A stretch of DNA of 64,000 bases from Chondrosia reniformis (taxonomy: Eukaryota > Porifera > Demospongiae > Chondrillida > Chondrillidae), in NCBI GenBank assembly GCA_947172415.1, contig OX359199.1, positions 3,994,001-4,058,000 of the forward strand, in the 5' to 3' direction. The notes below the pieces were generated by a model that did no database searches, was not told the origin of the DNA, and was given only the letters and a program-made list of their open reading frames with translations. Below, piece after piece: positions 41,501-53,095 of this stretch. Every line of letters starts with the position of its first letter. The first letter of the stretch is position 1. Both the position numbers and the translations under genes were made by a program.

Positions 41501-43493
41501 CCTATTCATTGTTGCAACACTGATCATCCTACTTCCAACTTTTTTAAATGTATATATTCTACTTGTATGCCCCCTTTTATTATTAACATATGTTTGAATT
41601 TGCTTTGAAAGTAAGGAGGGAGAGAGAGAGAATACATATTGCTTGTATTACAAACACCAGGAATGTCAAAAGAAAATTATATCAGTCATCCAAAACTCGG
41701 GGAGTCTGCCACCCTCCACAATCGAATTAATTACTTGGTAGTTTTAGGCTTATCTATACTGTACATGCATAAGATATATGTACCCTGGATGCTAAGGATT
41801 TTTAAGAATGATGACAAAGCTTAGTGTTCTCATTTTTGAGGTTCCATTGTATATACAACTTCTATTAACACTAACCTGGGCTTAGATCATCTGTCCAAAC
41901 TTCAAATATTAGCTCTCCAGTTATGTTAGAAAATCTTAATTTTGCTCGAATCTCTCTTGGTGGAGTTGGTGTCCAAGCACCTATACATACACCAGATAAT
42001 GTGTATATATAACTAAAAAAATACGTATATGCCAATAGTATTACATACCATAAAAACACTGTGGACGTAGTTGTGAAAATTTAGAAATGCCATCTTTATC
42101 AACTAAGGCGTAAGCACCTTTTTTACATTGCAATTCACGTATGGACAAAATGTTGAAATTAATCCCATAAAGAGGACTGAATCCAGTTAAAGTTTTAGTG
42201 AATGGTTCATGCTACACAACAAAAGAATATAAAGAGTACTCCATCAATTTCTGGATACCTGTTAAATAGACTGTGTACCAACTTGTGCAACATATCTGGT
42301 TCCTTTTTCAGGAACTTCTATTTTCCAAATAATCCCATGATTGCTAGAAATTATGGTAACAATTCCAGCTAGAGGAGGAGGGGGTGTTATAATAGTCCAC
42401 TTTGGTTCTAAAGCTCCTAGCCTCCAAATTGTTTTGTTATCAGAAAAATAATTTAATTCCACTGGATTGAAAGGTCTCAAACTATTCAATTTAGAAGCTG
42501 TGATGGTGACGAAGAAAGTAAGACCATTATGACTTTGGTTGCATGAATACTCCCATGCAAGAGTATGAATATGAAGCTTACGTACAGCTCTGGTTGTAGT
42601 GGAAGGGAAAGTTATCATCTAAATCACTACATATATCTGGACAGGTTGAATTCTTGCATTCTGGCAAACAATCAGCATTAGTGGAAAGAGCTCTTTCACA
42701 TGATGTCTATACAGGGATAGAAAGTTCATAGTCTACAAGAGTGGATCCTACCCAGAGTACCAGAAACAATATATAGTGATTGGATGACATACCTGACAGA
42801 GCTGTGAGCAAGATCCTGGTGCCTGCTTAGTTGCCTCATAACACAGAGGTATACACACTAGCACCTTCAAAGGAAAGCAAGAAGGGATGAAATAGGTTTC
42901 TGTGAATATATACAAAATAAATATCTATCTGGTGGAAAGGATTCCAATTATTATAATACATGTTTACCTTATTGTAAGATCCATGCACATGCGTCCTCAC
43001 TGTATAAGTTAGGAAAAGGGCCAGTAGTGGACGGGTCATCCTGTGCACAAGAACAAGGGAAATACTATACCTCGCAAAATACAGAGAAAGTCTGTGCCCT
43101 TTTGAGACAGATTGGAGAACCTACGCATTTTAGTACCAACAGTAATACATAGCACTCACTAAAAGGTTGGCAAACTTTGAGCAATAGCTGTAACACCGTT
43201 CCACGGAAATAGTCTTCTGTACAGAAGGTCCACCGTTCTCTCCCGATGCTAGGGTATGTCCAGTACCAGGTGAATCATTAGAACAGTGCGTAATATCGTT
43301 ACACTGTGTAAATGTTTCGTAACTCATAATATGGGTAGTCTTGTTTATAACGTGCGTTAATTCTTCCGTTCGCAGATCGTCCTTATCGCAGTTAGTAAAA
43401 TTGAATATTTTAAGGTTAACACAAGAAGTACTGCTTTCAGTTGAAATCCAAAACTGTCGACCATAACAGCAGAGACAGGGGCAATCTGACCAT
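38506..43493 (-). pseudogene. RTK gene C (no kinase, several disruptions)
   Basis: Exon 1 (43493-43160) has one extra A relative to A, B and D right after the signal peptide (CCAAAACTG against CCAAACTG), shifting the frame. The exon 8 equivalent shares the one-base loss seen in B. The exon starting at 39629 has an in-frame TGA (CTG TGA CCA, where B and D have CTG CAA CCA), and the FN3 exon lacks one A (CTCTCAAATCG). The gene ends inside the transmembrane exon at about 38506, joined to a MITE half. No transmembrane helix or kinase remains. The 5' part is closest to A, the rest to B, suggesting a mosaic. Confidence 0.85.
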
Positions 43494-45290
43494 GTCTGAT
43501 TTTTTTCTTCTAGATTTACAACTGACTTAACAGTCGTGCATTCATATTTATACGCGGATGTATACATACGTCATTCTGTATATGTTGTCATGCTAATTAT
43601 TTGAAAGCGGTAGTCTAGCCATAGACTATATAAACTACGTAGTTTATATAGTCTATGGCTAGACTACATCTTGTCATGCTAATTGTGCTTGAAAGCGGTA
43701 TAGTATAGCCTACATCTTGTCATGCTAATTGTGCTTGAAAGCGGTAGTATAGCCTACATCTTTCGACTTTTGAGCGCCTAAAATGCAGTTTGGTTTAGAT
43801 CTTACTTTTTCGACCTGCGTGAAGGTCATGATCAGTATATTTTCTTAGACGCTCAAAAGTCCCATTCGACATGTTAAGTTCGATGCAGTTATAAGAAATA
43901 TATGGTGTTTGATTTCTGACTGTAATGATGATGAATTGGCTTTAAATTTGTATCTTGTAACTACCATTGTTGTTCGTTTATAGGGAGATGATCAATTTAA
44001 ATCATTATATAGACTCTTCCAGGGTGTGGGGGTCCTTCACCCCATCCCAGTATTGCAAAATGATATGGGCTGAGAGAGTGGAGAGGTTTTGCTATTTTGA
44101 TTAGAGGAAATGGAATCTCAAATCTGATAGCTACGTATATTTACTCATTCTGAACTGATGGAGGGTAGCAATGGTGAAAAGAAGTTAATTAACCAACAGA
44201 AGTTTACCTGATCGTGATCTTTATACTATGTTTTGATTACTTCCAGTCCATCAATTATAATATATACCTTAATTCAAAATTTTCCCTCTCTAATTTGATA
44301 AAAAAATGCCAAATGTTTTTCTTTAATAACTAGTAGGCTTCTTCACTTTGTTAGGCTTGTTTACTCTTGATGGATGAATATTTCTTGGTTTGTATTGTTT
44401 GCTTCCTCTTAATTTGGCTGTCTAACCCCTTGGGTTGCCCCTAAAGCACCTTATCATCTATTCTATTATATAAGTATGTACAATCATAAGTATACATAAG
44501 ATATAGAATAGAGTCATGCAAATGTATACAGTGCAAGTTACAATATACTTATATATATTACGTATATGTGATGGTTTATTGTCAGCTAGTACATATTTGG
44601 TTGCAGAATCTATTTATGGGAATTAAATTTGAAGGTGTGTATTTATTACTTAATGTCACACTGAGTGTGATGTGTATATACTGGCGGTTGTTAAATTAAT
44701 GTGCTTTTGGTTTATGATCAAATGCATAGTGAAGAAATGCATGACTTTAATTTGCCAGTTGATAATAATATTATAATAATACTTATTATAAACATTTCTG
44801 TACTGATTATCACTCTAATTGTTAACTATTATATTATTATTATGGAGAGACCAGTACAAATCTTGAAGTTCCCATCACTGAAACTGCTGCATCACCCTAG
44901 CTGTTGCAATGCTACTAGATATCTGCATGTTGATACAGATAGAAACAGCCTTTACTTCAACAAAAAAAAACATTAACATGAATCTACAGTAACAATTTTA
45001 TAAATTGATTCAAGTCTTCAAATTCTTCAACCTCAATAATCCTTTTCAGAGTACATTTCCTATTTATATAATTTTAATTTTAAGTTTACTATGAGTGGGC
45101 TGAAGATTTGTAACTAGGAAATCATTATAGCAACTCATAAATAGCCAAAGTGAACTCTCTTGAATACATTTAGTCTCTTAAACAAGTTGCCTGGCGTACA
45201 TATACGTCTAATTCTATTTTTAGGGGCTGCCACAGGCAGCCCCCTCTATTGTTTTCATAACACGATTTATGTATGGCTTCATGTTACGGA
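43494..45290 (-). promoter_or_regulatory. Shared 5' region of gene C
   Basis: Nearly identical to 23880-25556 upstream of A. It carries an extra copy of the CATGCTAATTGTGCTTGAAA module (three instead of two) and the longest palindrome. Confidence 0.6.
43611..43666. promoter_or_regulatory. Perfect 56-nt palindrome upstream of gene C
   Basis: Arms TAGTCTAGCCATAGACTATA plus AACTAC, and the exact complement. It ends 117 nt before the ATG. Confidence 0.8.
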
Positions 45291-45297
45291 TATATAT

Positions 45298-46030
45298 ACA
45301 GTGCAAGTTACAATATACTAAGGTAATCTAAATAAATAAATAAATAATTAAATAATTCATATGGCTCCAAGAAAGGATGTAGAAACAAAATGGGCATATC
45401 ATCATAAAGTATAAGGTATAAAACTCGTTTTAAATTAAGGGATTTTTTATTTAGGCCTCCGTTTGTTAGAAAACTGAGAACAAATCTGCATATAAAAGGC
45501 CATAGGACTATAGAAACCTATGGAAAATTTATATTCAAACCACGTGTTATATTAATAAAAATTTTCAATTTGTCAGATAACTGTGAAACCGACATATATC
45601 ATGGTACATGTACATAGGAAACGTCTGGCGAAGTTTTGCTTAATTAAATGAGCAAAATAATCAAGGTAATAATGAAGAATTTAAGGTTACAATTGTGCAA
45701 TCTGGTGATGTATTATGATGTTTCTCTAGTGCGTCACCAACACCTCTCGTATGTCGCTCTGTAAACATTTAGTGAATCTTGTGACGTTGCGAAAACGTCA
45801 TCGCCTCGTTGTTAAAGAAGATCATCCCTTTCGTGTACGGCTATGACAAGTCAACGCTCTCCTATGAGAAGGAGCTACGGAATAAGCGAGTTGTAGCGAA
45901 GGTTAGATAAAGCGTATTTGTATTTATATATATATATAAGGTTCTTTCTTGGAGCCATATGAATTATTTAATTATATTATTTATTTATATTATATTAGAT
46001 TACCTTAGTATATTGTAACTTGCACTGTAT
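45298..46030. mobile_element. Inverted-repeat element with about 90-bp ends, copy 1
   Basis: Starts TACAGTGCAAGTTACAATAT and ends with the inverted counterpart. The arms also share TTCATATGGCTCCAAGAAAG. The interior is conserved with 46069-46760, including the region of the small ORF at 46537, where this copy has one extra C and reads out of frame. Confidence 0.8.
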
Positions 46031-46068
46031 ATATAACTTGCACACAAGGGACATTGTTCATATATATA

Positions 46069-46760
46069 CAGTGCAAGTTACAATATACTAAGGTAATCTA
46101 ATATAAATAATATAATATAATATAATATAATGTAATTAATTCATATGGCTCCAAGAAAGGACCTAGAAACAAAATGGGCACATCATCATAAAGTTTAGGG
46201 TATAAAACGCATTTTAAATTAAAGGGATTTTTTATTTAGGCCTCCGTTTGTTAGAAAACGGAGGACAAAGTCTGCATATAAAATGCCATAGGACTATAGA
46301 AAACCTATGGGAAATTTATATTGAAACCATGTGTTATATTAATAAAAATTTTCAATTGGTCAGATAACTGTGAAACCGACATATATCATGGTACAAGTGT
46401 ATGACAAACGTCTGGCGAAGTTTTGCTTAATTAAATGAGCAAAATAATCAAGATATAACGAAGAGTTCAAGGTTACGATTGCGCAATCTCGTGATGTATT
46501 ATGATGTTTCTCTAGGGCGTCACCAACACCTCTCGTATGTCGCTCCGTAAACATTTAGTGAATCTTGTGACGTTGCGAAAACGTCACCGACTCGTTGCTA
46601 AAGAAGATCATCCTTTCATGAACGGCTATGACAAGTCGACGCTCTCCTACGAGAAGGAGCTACGGAATAAGCGAGTTGTAGCGAAGGTTAGATAAAGCGT
46701 ATTTGTATACGTTCATGTTAAGTTTAAGCCAGAATTGTTGCTATATATTGATGTAAAATA
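46069..46760. mobile_element. Inverted-repeat element, copy 2 (right end missing)
   Basis: Same left end as copy 1 only 39 bp after it, the same interior, no right arm. The 3' flank has AATAAA repeats. Confidence 0.75.
46537..46695 (+). CDS. Unrecognised 52-residue basic ORF inside the inverted-repeat element
   Basis: ATG to TAA, starting MSLRKHLVNLVTLRKRHR and ending with ELRNKRVVAKVR; strongly basic with KEDHPF and GYDKSTLSYEK in the middle. AATAAA signals follow at 46760-46775. In copy 1 (45743 onward) the start and first half are kept but one base extra breaks the second half. It could be a captured host exon or chance. No family recognised. Confidence 0.35.
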   Translation: MSLRKHLVNLVTLRKRHRLVAKEDHPFMNGYDKSTLSYEKELRNKRVVAKVR

Positions 46761-46811
46761 AATAAAATAAATTCGTTTAGACGACCGTAGTAAAACTTTG
46801 GTACTTATATA

Positions 46812-47627
46812 TATAGGAATAAGGAGTGCTATATTAAGCATGTTTAAATACAATCAAGTACTACACAGTGCAAGTTACAAAAATTTACATGGATGCAAGT
46901 GACTCCCAAGATAATCACACTGAGGTATATAATATAATACGGATGCAAATGACTCCCAAAATAATCACAATCAGGTATATTAAACGCTACAAGACTTTAG
47001 CCACACTGAAATTCTCAACTGCTACATACAGAGTAGTAGTCTCTACAGATCATATAAGGTTAAACGCATGGCCTTCCAATTACCTTTTCACACCTTAGTA
47101 TAGACTGAAGATGATGCATCTGCATGCCATTATCAGCAAAAATTCCAGTCTCAGTCAGGGGGTCTCAACCAATAATCACCACAGATTTGACTTGCCTTGA
47201 GTGTGAGCTAGGAGTAACGTTGGTTGCTTGCATGCATTCACATAAACAACAGGGTGAGAGACAATTTGGTAACTTGCACACAAGGGACATTGTTCATGAA
47301 ATAAATTAAAGGCCCCAGCCTTTATGTCCCTTGTGTGCAAGTTTCCAAATTGTCTCTCACCCTGTTGTTTATGTGTATAGCAGAAGCCCTACTAGCTCTA
47401 CTACTACTCTGTATGCAGCAGTTGAGAATTTCAGTGTGGCTAAAGTCTTGTAGCGTTTAATATACCTGATTGTGATTATTTTGGGAGTCATTTGCATCCG
47501 TATTATATTATATACCTCAGTGTGATTATCTTGGGAGTCACTTGCATCCATGTAAATTTTTGTAACTTGCACTGTGTAGTACTTGATTGTATTTAAACAT
47601 GCTTAATATAGCACTCCTTATTCCTAT
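46812..47627. mobile_element. Long fold-back element, copy 2
   Basis: Same family as 12550-13385. Outer arms GGAATAAGGAGTGCTATATT and complement. The right arm lacks about 200 bp of the left arm and carries TAGCAGAAGCCCTACTAGCT, one unit of the 33-bp minisatellite, at that place. Confidence 0.8.
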
Positions 47628-48002
47628 ATATATATATACGAACAGGAAGCCATACATTAACATAATTTCTGAAAACAATATAGGGGCGCCTGTGGCGCCC
47701 CAAAAACGAATTCAATCCTTCCGTAATGTTAATTCCTACTCTTTTTGCCTACAGAGGAAACCCCGCGAAACGATGATGTCATTATTGAAATGGTCTATAT
47801 ATATACAGATCCTAAGTATATCAGACTAAAATACTTTAGCTTAATGACCTCTTTCTTTTTAGTTTCTTCCATATCTTTCATTAGCACATTCATTCTTTTC
47901 TGCAATCAATTAAAAAATGACACATATACAGCAGAAAAGAAGATAGTGAAAGTCACAAATGACACAACAAGTTAAACCAATCTCTTCTCTAAACTACACA
48001 CA

Positions 48003-49192
48003 TCAGTTTAGGTTCCCGAACCTCTTCAGCTGATGTGTCCTCCTCCTTGCCTCCCAGGCTAGCAGCAATGGCAGCTTTGGCAGCCTCTTTGGACTCCTTT
48101 CCCTTGCTAGCCTTCTTCAGCTGACCCAGTGCATACCTCCTCCCGTACTCCAGCAGAGTACAGCTGACTTGTGTCTCCTCATCTTCCTCCTGGAGGGAGG
48201 AGGGCTTCTTGAACTTTCTAGTTGGTCGGTACACTGTCTGGGGGAGGAGAGAGATTGAGGATAGTTAACACTAAAACTAAAAGCTATTTATGAATAATCT
48301 AAAACATTTTCCTATAACTATGATTGACATGATATGAGGGCCAGAAAATCTAATATGTAACTAGTACCATAATGAGAGTACAATTGTCATTTGATAAAAT
48401 GCTCAGAATACAAATGTTGTTCATAGAATGCCTTAGCAGGGAATGTGCTAAGGTATGCACCAATGTATACTCTGTGTACGGGTAGAAGTTGCTAGGTAAC
48501 TTCACAACAGTGGGGCTAGAACAGCAAGAGATACAAAGTTAAACATTCAAAAAATGAAGTTAGTAATAGGGATAGCAGTGCCTACAACATTAATTAGCAC
48601 ATCTGGAAAAAGTATTGAAACAAGATAGTGAACAGATGGTAAGGCTAACCATGCAGAAGTGGCATGCTAAAACTTCTGCAAATGTCTGTATTCTATCCAG
48701 CAACTGATATGTATCTGTTGCTAGGTAATTTCAGCTTCTCTTAATTCAAATGGGCCTACCTTGACATCCAAAAGTGAAGCAGTAACCACCTCCCTCTTAG
48801 CAGAGAACTCCTGGTCAGATGGAAGACAGTGGTCCTTGTTGAACTGAGACTCGGAGAAGGTCCTTATGTAGTCTCCCATTTCTTCCCTTGTCTCAATAGC
48901 TCTTTTAACCAACCACTAGAGAAAGAGATTTATTACTTGAGAGCGAGGGAGCTGGGGGTCCAGTGTAGGAGCAAGTGAGATATGGAATAGTAGGCTAATA
49001 ATAGTAGTGGCCCAGTGAATACTAGTACCTCAGCTCCGTACTCTTGTAACCCTTACTATATATAGGTATGATGTCATTACCTGTATAACTGGGAAGATGT
49101 GTATAAAGTCCATTCCTTGGATCTGGTGAGGCTCTATTCTGTGAGGACACTTCAAACGAGGAAGAACAGCTACAATCTTCTTGGTCAGAGCA
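48003..49192 (-). CDS. CCDC93: CCDC93-like 5' exons, copy 2 (open)
   Basis: Three exons with consistent phase: 49192-49081 ([20 protein letters not shown]), 48915-48760 ([20 protein letters not shown]) and 48237 to about 48003 ([34 protein letters not shown], then a Lys/Ala/Glu-rich segment). CCDC93 binds CCDC22 and COMMD proteins in the CCC endosomal recycling complex. Here the first exon keeps Lys where copy 1 has a stop. The 5'-most exons and the coiled-coil exons are not downstream; downstream (lower coordinates) are fold-back elements and gene C's 5' region. So this is a partial gene, or the assembly is rearranged. Confidence 0.75.
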
Positions 49193-49302
49193 CTGCAAAT
49201 GAGAAATTAACTGTTAAAATGGAGGCTTTCAGAATAAATATAATCATAGGAAAGTATCACTGGTACAACCCCACCCACTCAAGTGAATTATAATATAAAA
49301 TC

Positions 49303-49622
49303 TCCAGCAGAAGCCCTACTAGCTCAGAGCAAATCTGCAGCAGAAGCCCTACTAGCTCAGAGCAAATCTGCAGCAGAAGCCCTACTAGCTCAGAGCAAAT
49401 CTGCAGCAGAAGCCCTACTAGCTCAGAGCAAATCTGCAGCAGAAGCCCTACTAGCTCAGAGCAAATCTGCAGCAGAAGCCCTACTAGCTCAGAGCAAATC
49501 TGCAGCAGAAGCCCTACTAGCTCAGAGCAAATCTGCAGCAGAAGCCCTACTAGCTCAGAGCAAATCTGCAGCAGAAGCCCTACTAGCTCAGAGCAAATCT
49601 GCAGCAGAAGCCCTACTAGCTC
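49303..49622. repeat. 33-bp minisatellite, about 9.7 copies
   Basis: Unit TCTGCAGCAGAAGCCCTACT plus AGCTCAGAGCAAA, virtually identical throughout. Because 33 is a multiple of 3 it stays open in both directions (SAAEALLAQSK on plus, ELVGLLLQICS on minus). Only two units exist in the sister spacer. Confidence 0.95.
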
Positions 49623-49626
49623 CATA

Positions 49627-50525
49627 TGTATATATAAAATTATACAGTAAAGGGATACAGATGAGTCTCAACAACACAATTTTTTTATCAGATTTGAATG
49701 TTTCAACCCGAAGGTCTTCATCAGCAAATGAGGGGATGACTACAAACCAGGTTTTAATAGGGAAGGTGACAGGGAATGAGTAATGATGTAATGCCACATA
49801 ATGAATAGAAGTAAATTACGTTAATAATGTCATTCCAAATTGGATCTAAATGTAATCCTGAGTCCATGTTAATGCAGGGAGTCTTCTGAATCAGCATGGC
49901 TTCTTTAATCTTTCTCTTTAGTCTGTGGGTCTCCTGGGTTATGATGGTAGCTTGGTCCCATGCGATGTCATGTGAAGTATTCATAACATGAACAGCTATA
50001 GAATTGTTTGTGTCCATTCTACACACAGACCTCTTGTGCTCCTTCACTCTTTCATTGATGGTTTTGCCTGTCTCACCGATGTATACTTCACCGCAACTAC
50101 AGGGAATCTGGTATATGACACCAGTCTTCTGATAGCTGTCTAAGGGTGTCTTGACTTTAGTTAAGATTGATCTCAAAGTGTTCGTACCTTTGTTGGCAAC
50201 CCTGATATTCAATGGTTGGCAGGTTCTCTGTAAAGTTTCACTCAAGCCTTTGATATAAGGAAGACAAAGGGTCAGCTCCTCCATTTTGTTTGTTTGGCAG
50301 TCATTGCTCTTCTTTTTCTTGTGTAATGCTTTCCTGATGAGTTTCATAGGATATCCATTAGATCTGAAGGTTGACGTGAGGTGTTGTAACTCTTCTTTAA
50401 AATATTCTCCTTTACATACACCGATAGCTCTTTTCTTCAGACAAGTGATGATACCGATTTTGGTAGCTGGGTGATGGTTGGATGCGTAATGTATGTAGCT
50501 GTCTGTGTGAGTATATATATATATA
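49627..50525 (-). mobile_element. Penelope-like element with GIY-YIG endonuclease, copy 2
   Basis: Minus-strand ORF reaching 49828 or below with TDSYIHYASNHHPATKIGI, KLIRKALHKKKK, VIYQIPCSCGEVYIGETGK and ERVKEHKRSV, the last third of a Penelope-like protein. 5'-truncated just before the linker. It sits immediately after the minisatellite, as does copy 1 relative to its local repeats. Confidence 0.9.
49691..49731 (-). ncRNA. Hammerhead-ribozyme-like motif, copy 2
   Basis: Identical to the motif at 29711-29751: CTGATGA, GACC-TTCG-GGTT, GAAA, stem I ATTTG/CAAAT, vestigial stem III. Confidence 0.65.
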
Positions 50526-50529
50526 AAGT

Positions 50530-50735
50530 AAATAAAAAACATTTACAAAAATGATGTTAGAAGTAGTAATGGCAGTGTTCACTAATACATCTGCAAAAAG
50601 TATCGAAACAAGACACTGATTATATATGATAAGGCTAATCATACAGAAGTTGCATATATACTGAAATTTAAGTAACTTAACCATACACTTCTGTGTTTGG
50701 GTGCACTAACCTTAAGTAGGAATGATAATATGATC
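50530..50735. mobile_element. Fold-back MITE half
   Basis: AAAAAACATTTACAAAAATG through GTGTTTGGGTGCAC. It is missing at the matching point of the sister spacer (30555), which is a candidate empty site. Confidence 0.7.
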
Positions 50736-51029
50736 ACTACAAACAATCCATACCATTTCAAAATTACACAGGTATGCGGCTCAATATTCATAGCTACAAT
50801 ATGAATATCATTAATATGTTATGAATATAATTAAATATGTTAATATAGTTGGCAAGATTACAAGACAGATGAAGGAAAAATTTCTAGCAGCCATAGTTTA
50901 CTAGTATTTAAGTAATCTTTCAGTTACAACTGTTTAGTTTGGACTATAAAGGAAAGCTAACTAAATAAAGCCCATTTCAGTAAAATATGTGCTGCAACCT
51001 GAGGTGTCTGGTGAAGTGCATACTAGCAA

Positions 51030-51320
51030 CTGTAGTAGCACTGACTAGGAGTGAGCAGAGAGGCAGACAGAAGAGAGAAGAGGAAGAGGAAGAGGAAAGA
51101 GGAAACAGGAGGGAGAGGGAGAGATTGGAAAGAGAGCACTGTCCAGTAGGGAGGGGAAGACAGAGGAGAGGCAAAGGCGAAGAGAGAGGCAGGCAGAGGA
51201 GAGGAGAAGGAGAAAAGAGAGGCAGGCAGAGGAGACAAGAGGAAGAGGAGAGAGACAGACAGAGGAGACAAGAGGAAGAGGAGAGAGGTAACAAGAGGGA
51301 GAGTGAGAGAAGGGAGCACT
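51030..51320. repeat. Purine-rich low-complexity tract
   Basis: About 270 nt of almost pure A/G on the plus strand (GAGAGGCAGGCAGAGGAGA-like). It produces long open frames on both strands, including a 162-residue Arg/Glu-rich one, that I do not regard as genes. Confidence 0.85.
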
Positions 51321-51606
51321 GTCCAGTAGAAGAGACAGGATACAACTCAGTAGCAGCTCTAGTGACTGGCACTAGAATAAGCCTTCCTCCAACTGATACA
51401 AGAGAGACATATGTGGATAACAAACGTGTGGTGTACTACTGCAGTGAAGTAGTGCATGGCAGGATCAGGATTTAGTGGAGAACTACTGGTAGTGAGCTAT
51501 ATATAACTGCTGTAGCTCTTTACAGTGTATACAACAATAATAAAGAGTATTATTTTAAACTGTAATCACATTAAAGGGAAACCACTATAAACTGAATTGT
51601 AAGGAG

Positions 51607-51957
51607 ATGTATCATAAGTTATATACATATGAGGAACGGCATCAAGTGACGCGAGCGAGGGTTGTTACACTTCCGGACTTTAGTCTTGGAGGTGCAAAGA
51701 TGGACTTCCGTTCCAGCGTGTCCCATTCCATTCCAGGTTTTAGTAACACCCCCAAGATGGCCGAGAAACCGATCGAGAAACAACAGAGTGATTTTACCGT
51801 AGTCAGACAAGCTTTATCGTTCGTTTTAGACAGCGTACATTCTCTGGATATATCGCATGTGCGTATCACGTTCATTAATAAACCCATTTCAATTACAGGG
51901 TCCGATAGTCTGCAAAACGTCATTCTCGAGAAAGACGTTTTGCGAATTCTCTTTTAG
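51607..51957 (+). CDS. Unrecognised 116-residue ORF
   Basis: An open frame in a locally GC-richer, CpG-containing stretch. A more convincing inner start is MAEKPIEKQQSDFTVVRQAL, giving about 67 residues ending in LRILF and a stop. It could be a lone exon or transposon 5' sequence. No domain recognised and no splice partner found before 52250. Confidence 0.3.
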   Translation: MYHKLYTYEERHQVTRARVVTLPDFSLGGAKMDFRSSVSHSIPGFSNTPKMAEKPIEKQQSDFTVVRQALSFVLDSVHSLDISHVRITFINKPISITGSDSLQNVILEKDVLRILF

Positions 51958-52253
51958 TTGGAACGACCTCAGCCATTCAAACGTCTCTTAAGTAAAAAAG
52001 AAAGTCAAGATCTTACACACGAAAAGATTACAGAAAAGTTAATAGTTTGGAATGTGCTATAACTTTGTTATCATACACGTACAATGTATTCACCTCAGCA
52101 TAATCAAGTCTCCCATATACTAGTTTTCATAGTATATGTACACAGTTGCTGTAATCAAGACAACTCTAAAAGTTAACAATAATCTTACCACAGTACAGTA
52201 TCTGAGGAATTACATTCACTTCAATACATGTGACATTCTTACTAATTCCAACA
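51958..52253. other. Spacer before the CCDC93 3' exons
   Basis: No exon, repeat or element recognised. The next CCDC93 exon expected after 52260 on the minus strand was looked for here and not found. Confidence 0.5.
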
Positions 52254-52259
52254 ACTTAC

Positions 52260-52785
52260 GCATCATAGTTTTCATGTATACTTGCAACAACTTTACACTG
52301 TATAAGGAGAATGTTATCTTCAAATTCAAGTAACAAATCATTGCCATAGCAACCAACCTCCTTTTCCAAGTAATCCCTTTCATCCACAGCACTGTTGTAC
52401 AAGTCATAAAACTGTCTTGTATCAGTACCAGTGGCTGACACTACGTACAACACGAGAGGAGAGGAGAGGAAAGATACGGATAGGAGAGGATAGGAGAGGT
52501 ATGGATAGGAGAGGAGAGGAGAGGTATGGATAGGAGAGGAGTGGTATGGATAGGAGAGGAGAGGTATGGATAGGAGAGGAGAGGTATGGATAGGAGAGGA
52601 GAGGTAAGGATAGGAGAGGAGAGGTAAGGATAGGAAACAAGGGAGTGATGGAAGACCGGGAGAGAGAAAGTGTTACCTTGACTGATTAGTTCAACAAGTC
52701 GCTTCTGATATTGAGTGAGTTCTGTTCGAGAAGGCACTTCATCAATCTTCATCTGAATAAGAGCTATCTCACGGTTCTTGCGAGC
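52260..52785 (-). CDS. CCDC93: CCDC93-like 3' coiled-coil exons (orphan block)
   Basis: Three phase-consistent exons: 52785-52677 ([36 protein letters not shown]), 52440-52358 ([23 protein letters not shown]) and 52297-52260 (ASIHENYDA), with a 60-nt last intron. They match the C-terminal coiled coil of animal CCDC93 (human: [28 protein letters not shown], from memory). Upstream is the kinase of gene D and downstream no further CCDC93 exon is seen. They lie 5' of the CCDC93 first exons in transcription direction, the reverse of normal order. Confidence 0.85.
52450..52640. repeat. Purine-rich minisatellite in a CCDC93 intron
   Basis: Imperfect units of GGAGAGGTATGGATA with GGATAGGAGAGGAGA variants, filling the intron between exons 52785-52677 and 52440-52358. 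Confidence 0.9.
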
Positions 52786-52799
52786 CTGTAGGACATATG

Positions 52800-53090
52800 C
52801 ACATCACTCAAACTACTGGCATGTGACAATCATGTGACAGTCATGTGATGCTAAGCCTCTCACCAGGAGCTGTAAGGGTACTCTATGGCTTCATTTGCAT
52901 ATACACACCTGAAGTAGTTTCTGTCAAGCTTCAGTGATCCCTAGTGAGGTTTTCCTTAACAATATTCATAACCCTTTATCACAACAAAGTCAGCATCAGT
53001 CAAATTTAATAAGCAAGATAGACAAAGGAAGTATTGTCAAAGCTCTATATATCCATATCTTTGTTTGCCTTTAGCAAACATCAATTACAA
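52800..53090. other. Spacer between gene D kinase and CCDC93 exons
   Basis: This is where the kinase exon with WSFGV and the rest of the C-lobe should begin. No such sequence is seen in any minus-strand frame. Otherwise featureless. Confidence 0.6.
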
Positions 53091-53095
53091 CTCAC

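Noticed and set aside
49283-49783. Repeat protein with SAAEALLAQSK units
   Set aside because: The 33-bp minisatellite is open in both strands and joins directly into a transposon 3' region; no gene context.
50987-51475. 162-residue Arg/Glu-rich ORF
   Set aside because: It is a by-product of a purine-rich low-complexity tract; the opposite strand is equally open.
51480-51600. Possible terminal repeat of a retroelement (TATATAA then AATAAA)
   Set aside because: No matching second copy, primer site or coding region nearby.
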